64,000 nucleotides of DNA from DATBGS01 sp036557885 (GTDB taxonomy: Bacteria > Chloroflexota > Ktedonobacteria > Ktedonobacterales > DATBGS01): the NCBI GenBank assembly GCA_036557885.1, contig DATBGS010000080.1, forward strand, positions 1 through 64,000. The letters are read 5' to 3'. The translations under genes and the position numbers were made by a program. Every line of letters begins with the position of its first letter. The stretch's first letter is position 1. This document shows, piece by piece, positions 59,437 to 64,000 of the stretch. Below the pieces are notes generated by a model that saw only the letters and a list, made by a program, of their open reading frames with translations, did no database searches and had not been told where the DNA came from.

Positions 59437-60420
59437 ATGTCCAGAAGCCGGAAAAAATCCCCCACACCAGGCGCGGTGCTGTCGTGTTTGCTGCTGCTTG
59501 TGCTGGCGGCCTGTGGGAGCACTCCCCCCGCCCCGACGCCGCTCGCGCAGCAGCCCACGGAGACGCCAACAGCCGCACCAACGGCCACCGCAACGATTGC
59601 GTTGCGCTCGTCTCCTCCCTATCAGGTTAGTACCCTCATCAATCTTTCCTATGGCCCCCAGGGCACACAGGGAGAACTGCTCGACCTGTGTCTGCCGACG
59701 GATGCGGCTGGTCTGCGGCCAGGGGTGCTGCTCATTCACGGGGGGTTCTGGACAAGTGGAGATAAGACGGCCTATACCTCCAGTTGCTCTCAACTGGCGG
59801 CGCAGGGTTTTGTGGCCGCCACCGTCAACTATCGTCTGGCTCCCGGCTCGCATTGGCCGGCGCAGTTGGTGGATGTCCAGCTTGCTCTGCGCTGGCTGCG
59901 CGCCCATGCCAGCGACTATCATCTGGACCCGGCGCGGGTCTGCTCACTTGGCGATTCAGCAGGCGGCCATCTGGCGGTCTTTTTAGGCGTGCTGGGGACC
60001 ATTCATGCTGGCGACCAGGCCGGGTTGATGACCGATCAGCCGGTCAGGGCGTCGTGTGTAGTTGACCTGTTTGGTCCGGTTGACCTGACGACCATTGGCA
60101 CGCCAGATCAACGGCAGGCGCTCGCAAGCTCTCTGCTGGGAGGCACGCTTCAGCAGAATCCAGGGAGCGTGCGCGATGCCTCGCCCATCTTTTCGGTTTC
60201 GGCAAAGAGCGCGCCAACCTTGATCCTCCAGGGGACGCAGGATAGCCTGGTACCTCCAGCCCAGTCGCAGGAATTGCAGCGTGCCCTCCAGCGGGCAGGC
60301 GTACATGTACAGTATGTCAGCTATCCGGGTGGGCACGAGTTCAGCGGCCTCAGTCAACAGCAGCATGATGCCCTGACGCTCCAAATCCTGCAATTTCTGA
60401 TTGCCCAGGAGCATCCCTAA
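59437..60420 (+). CDS. Exported lipoprotein alpha/beta hydrolase (esterase type)
   Basis: A 327-residue lipoprotein with lipobox LAAC near residue 26, then a Pro/Thr-rich linker. The hydrolase fold follows with oxyanion motif LLIHGGFW near 98, nucleophile Ser in GDSAGGHLAV near 172, Asp in LQGTQDSLVPP near 270 and His in YPGGHEFSG near 302. It resembles the BD-FAE/hormone-sensitive-lipase group that removes acyl or feruloyl groups from polysaccharides. GGAGG lies just before the ATG. It is convergent with an SGNH hydrolase gene. Confidence 0.88.
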   Translation: MSRSRKKSPTPGAVLSCLLLLVLAACGSTPPAPTPLAQQPTETPTAAPTATATIALRSSPPYQVSTLINLSYGPQGTQGELLDLCLPTDAAGLRPGVLLIHGGFWTSGDKTAYTSSCSQLAAQGFVAATVNYRLAPGSHWPAQLVDVQLALRWLRAHASDYHLDPARVCSLGDSAGGHLAVFLGVLGTIHAGDQAGLMTDQPVRASCVVDLFGPVDLTTIGTPDQRQALASSLLGGTLQQNPGSVRDASPIFSVSAKSAPTLILQGTQDSLVPPAQSQELQRALQRAGVHVQYVSYPGGHEFSGLSQQQHDALTLQILQFLIAQEHP

Positions 60421-60464
60421 GGACGCCGCCCAACTTTTGACACACAGCAGCACCCAGAGACTCA

Positions 60465-61817
60465 TCACCCATAGACTTCCGCCAGCATGGTGTTGGCCCA
60501 TTGCTGGCGATAGGCGCCAAAGCCAGGATCAGTGGGGTGAATATTATCAGATGAGATCAACGATTGATGCGCCTGGAAGTACGCCCACAGGTCTGGCCCT
60601 TTGATGATCTGTGGAAACGCCTGATAGAGCGCGTCTATCTTGGCATTGAGCGCTGGTCCACAGTTCTGAATGTTGCTGGTTCTTCCCCAGGGCAGATGCG
60701 GAATCACCGGGATTTTGCCAGCCGCCAGCACTGCCTGCACCATTGTCACATAGTTCTGATAGAACGAACTGGCATTCACGCAGCCGTTCGCGTCGTTGGT
60801 CCCATAGCTCAGCCCAACATATTTCCCTGGAAAAAGCGCCAGCCAGGTGGAGATATGCTGCGCTCCATCATCACTGGTCAGGTAGCCGATGCCCCCGTCT
60901 TCCTCGACGGGGAAATGAGTAGGCTGGGAAGCGTTGATGAGGGAAGCGAAGGCAGGCACGCCTCCAACGGTGTCCTGGCCCATACTACCTGCGGTGATAG
61001 AATCGCCAAAGAAGATCCAATCATCGGAGCGGATGGAGGAGGCATCATAGAGATCCCAATTGAGGCGCGGGCTGTTGTTATCGGCGGAGGTGATGCGCAG
61101 GCGGAGCCAGGAGTAGCCGGTGAGGGAGAGCACATGCTGACGCGAGTGGTACTGGTTGCCTGAGATGCTGAGGAGAGAAACCCAGTTGGAGGAGGGAGGA
61201 GTACCGCCGCCAGGGGCAGCATTGGCCTCCAGGGAGTAGTTGTGAGGCAGGTTGTAGGAGTAGTCCCCCACGAGGGTATGGTCGTATTGGAAGGAGGGGT
61301 TATACCAGACAGAGAGGACGGTAGAGCGGTGGGCGGGAGGCACGCTGGAGAGATCATAGGCGAGCCAGGTAGGGGTGCTGTCGGGCCACCAGTAGGTATC
61401 GTAGCTAGCATCGGTGGCTTCGGGCACGGGGCCGGAAGGGTCATAGGCGGGCACATTGCGACTGATAAGCAGGTCAGAGCCACCAGAAGCGGGCGGAATC
61501 ACAGGGGTTGGCGAGGCAGTGGCAGTGGGCGAAGGTCCAGCAGTAGGCGAAGCGCCCGGAGTTGCTGAACTCCCAGGAGTGAGAGAAGGGCCGGGCGTGG
61601 GCAAACCTCCGGGTGTGACCGAAGCGCCAGCGGTGGCAGAAGCCCCAGCAGTAGAACTGCTGAGCAGAATGGCTCCGGGCGTGGAGGCGCTTGGGTCCGT
61701 GTTACCGATGTCCTTGGGCGGATAACCAGGCAAAGCGCAGGAGAGCAACCCGGTGAGCGAGACGAAGATAAACAGGGCAAATAATCCTGGAAGAAGGTGC
61801 ACTTTTTGCTGCTTCAT
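60465..61817 (-). CDS. Exported SGNH/GDSL hydrolase lipoprotein
   Basis: A 450-residue protein with a signal peptide and lipobox (GLLSC). A low-complexity Thr/Pro/Gly/Ala/Ser linker (about residues 45-115) leads to a beta-rich, carbohydrate-binding-like region and the SGNH catalytic domain. Block I is WIFFGDSITAG near 270, block III GTNDANG near 350 and block V DNIHPTDPG near 428 with Asp and His. It probably deacylates polysaccharides outside the cell. ATG 61817 lies 4 bases behind GGAGG. Confidence 0.88.
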   Translation of the reverse strand: MKQQKVHLLPGLFALFIFVSLTGLLSCALPGYPPKDIGNTDPSASTPGAILLSSSTAGASATAGASVTPGGLPTPGPSLTPGSSATPGASPTAGPSPTATASPTPVIPPASGGSDLLISRNVPAYDPSGPVPEATDASYDTYWWPDSTPTWLAYDLSSVPPAHRSTVLSVWYNPSFQYDHTLVGDYSYNLPHNYSLEANAAPGGGTPPSSNWVSLLSISGNQYHSRQHVLSLTGYSWLRLRITSADNNSPRLNWDLYDASSIRSDDWIFFGDSITAGSMGQDTVGGVPAFASLINASQPTHFPVEEDGGIGYLTSDDGAQHISTWLALFPGKYVGLSYGTNDANGCVNASSFYQNYVTMVQAVLAAGKIPVIPHLPWGRTSNIQNCGPALNAKIDALYQAFPQIIKGPDLWAYFQAHQSLISSDNIHPTDPGFGAYRQQWANTMLAEVYG

Positions 61818-62203
61818 ATTTCCTCCACACGTACACGAACCCGCCAGAGTGCCGAGAACGAAAACCTGGGCGATGACAAAGCCTGGCTTTGCACATATTT
61901 TCAAGCCTTAGTAGCCAGGATATAGTATAAATCTTGCGAACACTAAAATGCTACAGATTAGGAGTTCTGGGTGTCCCAGTTCACCCCACAAACTTCCCTC
62001 CAGCCGCGTTCATTACAGAATGGGGCGTATATTGAGGAGGCAGAAGAAACTGCCCTGCTGGGCACACGTTCATCTCGTTTCCATCAGCCTATCTTTCTGG
62101 CTTTGCTCTTGCAGAGTCCTGCCCGCAGACTGATCTGTTTGGCGCGAGAGGCCGCGCGAATAGGCGCAGGCGGCGTGCTCTCGCTTTTTGAGAGGGGGTC
62201 CAT
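61818..62203. other. Divergent intergenic region before the S53 peptidase gene
   Basis: About 385 bases. A TATAGT-TATAAAT stretch near 61922 may hold a -10 box, but no good -35 was found. A sigma-54-like element lies at 62098-62113. CTCTC and GAGAG close to the peptidase ribosome site could partly sequester it. Confidence 0.45.
62098..62113 (+). promoter_or_regulatory. Possible sigma-54 element upstream of S53 peptidase
   Basis: TGGCTT-TGCTC-TTGCA, GG-N10-GC, 90 bases before the ATG. The -12 box is good, the -24 box is weaker. Confidence 0.4.
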
Positions 62204-63757
62204 ATGTCTGAGCATTCATCCCACACTGCTGTCCCCGTCCCTGGGAGTGAGCGTTCCCCATTGGTTGACGCATTGCCTGGGGCGCGTCACGTTGGCCCGG
62301 TTCATCCCGACGAACGTATTGAGGTGAGCGTGTATCTTCGCCCCCAGAGCGGCGGGGCGCCTCAGCCCGACCAGCGGCTGACGCGCGAGGAGTATGCCGC
62401 CAGGTTTGGCGCCAGCCCTGACGATGTGGAGAAGGTCGAAGCGTTTGCTCATGAGCATGACCTGACCGTTGTGCAGACTGATCTGGCGCGGCGTCTGGTT
62501 GTGCTGGCTGGCCCGGCATCGGCGTTGCAACAGGCTTTTGGGGTTAATTTGCAGCGCTACGAGCACGAAACTGGCTCCTATCGTAGTCGCAGCGGGCCGG
62601 TGCTGGTGCCTGCTGAACTGGCCCCGCTGGTGGAAGGCGTGTTTGGGCTGGATAACCGGCCCCAGGCGCGGATACGCGCGCGCTATGCTGTGGCTGCCCC
62701 TGCCACGACCTACACCCCGCCCCAGGTGGCGCGTCTCTATAACTTCCCGACACAGGGCAATGGCAAGGGGGAGAGCATTGCGTTGGTTGAACTGGGCGGC
62801 GGTTACCGGCGCGCGGACCTGAAGACCTACTTTGGGCAGTTGGGCCTGGCGGTGCCAAAAGTCTCCAGTGTCTCGGTAGATGGTGGGCATAATCACCCCA
62901 CGACTCCCCAGGGGGCAGATGGCGAGGTGGCGCTGGACATCGAGGTTGCCGGGGGCGTGGCGCCTGGTGCGCATATCGTCGTCTACTTCGCGCCCAACAC
63001 AGATCGCGGCTTCCTGGACGCGATTACGCAGGCAACCCATGACACCAAAAACAAACCATCGGTCATCTCGATTAGCTGGGGCAGCCCGGAATCGAACTGG
63101 ACCGACCAGGCGATGCAGGCGATGGATCAGGCATTTCAGGCGGCAGGCGCGCTGGGCGTGACGATTTGCTGTGCAGCGGGCGATGGCGGGGCAAGCGATG
63201 GCGCTGGCGATCATCTGGCGCATGTGGATTTTCCAGCCTCCAGCCCGCACGCGCTGGCCTGCGGCGGGACACAACTGGTAGGGGCTAATGGCACGGTGAG
63301 CAGCGAGACGGTCTGGAACGATCAGAATGGCTCAGCGACAGGTGGGGGCGTCAGCGATGTCTTTCCGCTGCCCACCTGGCAGCAGGCAGCGAAAATACCT
63401 ACCTCCATCAATCCTGGTGGCCGCGTTGGGCGTGGCGTCCCGGATGTGGCGGCCAATGCCGACCCGCAGACGGGCTATGATGTCCTGGTGGATGGGCAGG
63501 CGAGCACCATCGGAGGCACCAGCGCCGTCGCGCCACTGTGGGCGGGGCTGGTTGCCCTGCTGAACCAGCAACTTGGCAAACCGATTGGCTGGCTCAATCC
63601 GGTGCTGTACCAGCAGGTAGACCACGCGGCCACCTTCCGCGATATAGTCACTGGCGGGAATGATGGCTACTCGGCTGGCCCTGAGTGGGATGCCTGTACT
63701 GGCTGGGGCGCTGTCAATGGCGCCGCATTGCTGGAGGCGCTGACCAGGCTGCTTTAG
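62204..63757 (+). CDS. Sedolisin-type serine-carboxyl peptidase (S53, kumamolisin-like)
   Basis: A 517-residue protease active at low pH. An N-terminal pro-domain of about 165 residues (SVYLRPQSGG, LTREEYAARFGASPDDVEKV) precedes the catalytic domain with Glu and Asp in DGEVALDIEVAGG near 243, the oxyanion Asp in AAGDGGASDG near 328, and Ser in GGTSAVAPLWAGL near 438. The C-terminal calcium site is DIVTGGNDGYSAGPEWDACTGWG. No signal peptide is visible, as in kumamolisin, so its route out of the cell is unclear. GAGGGGG precedes the ATG. Confidence 0.93.
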   Translation: MSEHSSHTAVPVPGSERSPLVDALPGARHVGPVHPDERIEVSVYLRPQSGGAPQPDQRLTREEYAARFGASPDDVEKVEAFAHEHDLTVVQTDLARRLVVLAGPASALQQAFGVNLQRYEHETGSYRSRSGPVLVPAELAPLVEGVFGLDNRPQARIRARYAVAAPATTYTPPQVARLYNFPTQGNGKGESIALVELGGGYRRADLKTYFGQLGLAVPKVSSVSVDGGHNHPTTPQGADGEVALDIEVAGGVAPGAHIVVYFAPNTDRGFLDAITQATHDTKNKPSVISISWGSPESNWTDQAMQAMDQAFQAAGALGVTICCAAGDGGASDGAGDHLAHVDFPASSPHALACGGTQLVGANGTVSSETVWNDQNGSATGGGVSDVFPLPTWQQAAKIPTSINPGGRVGRGVPDVAANADPQTGYDVLVDGQASTIGGTSAVAPLWAGLVALLNQQLGKPIGWLNPVLYQQVDHAATFRDIVTGGNDGYSAGPEWDACTGWGAVNGAALLEALTRLL

Positions 63758-63840
63758 ACGCTCCAGGCTGGCAGCCTGATTTTTGTGCGCCTGCCAGTTC
63801 CTTCAGCACAAGCCAATACGGCTACCGTCAATGCGCAGGC

Positions 63841-63869
63841 TTGACAAGAACGATTTTTTCCGTTACAAC
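63841..63869 (+). promoter_or_regulatory. Sigma-A promoter at the window edge
   Basis: TTGACA, 17 bases, TACAAC. It reads out of the window; the gene it serves is not included. Confidence 0.55.
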
Positions 63870-63908
63870 ATGGGGCAGTAAAAACGCACCACCGACAGAA
63901 TTGATCGT

Positions 63909-64000
63909 GAGAGGCGCTGTTTGCCTCTCGCGTGGGGTGCGATAGAGAGGCGTTGCAGCCTCTTCCCCTGGCAAAGAGAAACCCTGCCAGGGGAAGAGGC
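63909..64000 (+). promoter_or_regulatory. Structured leader at the window edge
   Basis: Two hairpins follow the promoter: GAGAGGC/GCCTCTC (63909-63929) and the 15-bp GCCTCTTCCCCTGGC/GCCAGGGGAAGAGGC (63958-64000), whose second arm ends at the last base. It may be an attenuator or a short RNA with its terminator; the sequence stops before a T-tract could be seen. Confidence 0.4.

Noticed and set aside
1..64000. tRNA, rRNA, CRISPR arrays, prophage
   Set aside because: No T-arm/acceptor patterns, rRNA stretches or regularly spaced repeats were noticed by eye; a dedicated RNA search would be needed to exclude a single tRNA.

Overview
The window reads like chromosome of a filamentous, soil-type Chloroflexota bacterium of the Ktedonobacteria kind. 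This is inference from the gene mix, not from a marker gene: a BTAD-AAA regulator, DUF4012 and LytR-CpsA-Psr envelope proteins, family-5 solute-binding lipoproteins next to glycoside hydrolases, a kumamolisin-like S53 peptidase without signal peptide, a class I terpene synthase and a Tn3-like transposase protein. Base composition is moderately GC-rich, ribosome sites are mostly clear GGAGG-type, and gene density is high on both strands. No rRNA, tRNA, CRISPR array or prophage was seen.

Layout. 0-8.7 kb: a single-domain response regulator, a Crp/Fnr regulator with an extra thioredoxin/KaiB-like N-terminus, a secreted GH5 glycanase, a full-length Tn3-type transposase that seems to have lost its catalytic triad, and two membrane-anchored proteins. 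8.8-23.6 kb: a saccharide-uptake locus consisting of a BTAD-AAA regulator, a LacI repressor with its own promoter and operator, a five-gene ABC importer, a GH1 beta-glycosidase and a GH38 alpha-mannosidase. 23.6-37 kb: envelope genes (GT39-like glycosyltransferase, LCP protein, two GH3 enzymes, DUF4012 protein, polysaccharide flippase) with rpsU in between. 37-43 kb: small genes (PRC-barrel, histidine-rich protein, TPR protein, truncated sigma-54-like protein, GlsB-type membrane protein, metallophosphoesterase). 43-56 kb: an AraC regulator, a second solute-binding lipoprotein, two histidine kinases, a prim-pol protein, a degenerate M50 peptidase, a sulfurtransferase, a response regulator and the terpene synthase. 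56-64 kb: rpoN, a second GlsB-type protein, a pseudo-receiver/SnoaL fusion and three hydrolases.

The most interesting thread is a hidden sigma-54 (RpoN) network. The window encodes an RpoN with an inserted zinc ribbon, and a shorter relative that has the ribbon and core-binding domain but no DNA-binding domain. Reading the intergenic DNA shows at least seven good -24/-12 elements (TGGCA, six bases, T/G-TGC), all with the GG-N10-GC spacing. They lie upstream of rpoN itself, the TPR/truncated-RpoN operon, the histidine-rich gene, the small-gene pair at 37.2-38.0 kb, both GlsB-type genes and the GH5 gene. Weaker versions precede a response regulator, a GH3/flippase operon, another GH3 gene, a hypothetical gene and the S53 peptidase. 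No sigma-54 activator (GAFTGA AAA+ protein) lies in the window.

Other points: a promoter module of about 65 bp shared by a solute-binding protein gene and an unrelated membrane-protein gene; TTGTAGC/GCTACAA palindromes in intergenic spaces; a candidate small RNA between a histidine-kinase gene and rpoN; and several proteins that keep a fold but have lost catalytic residues (Tn3 transposase, M50 peptidase, receiver domain).
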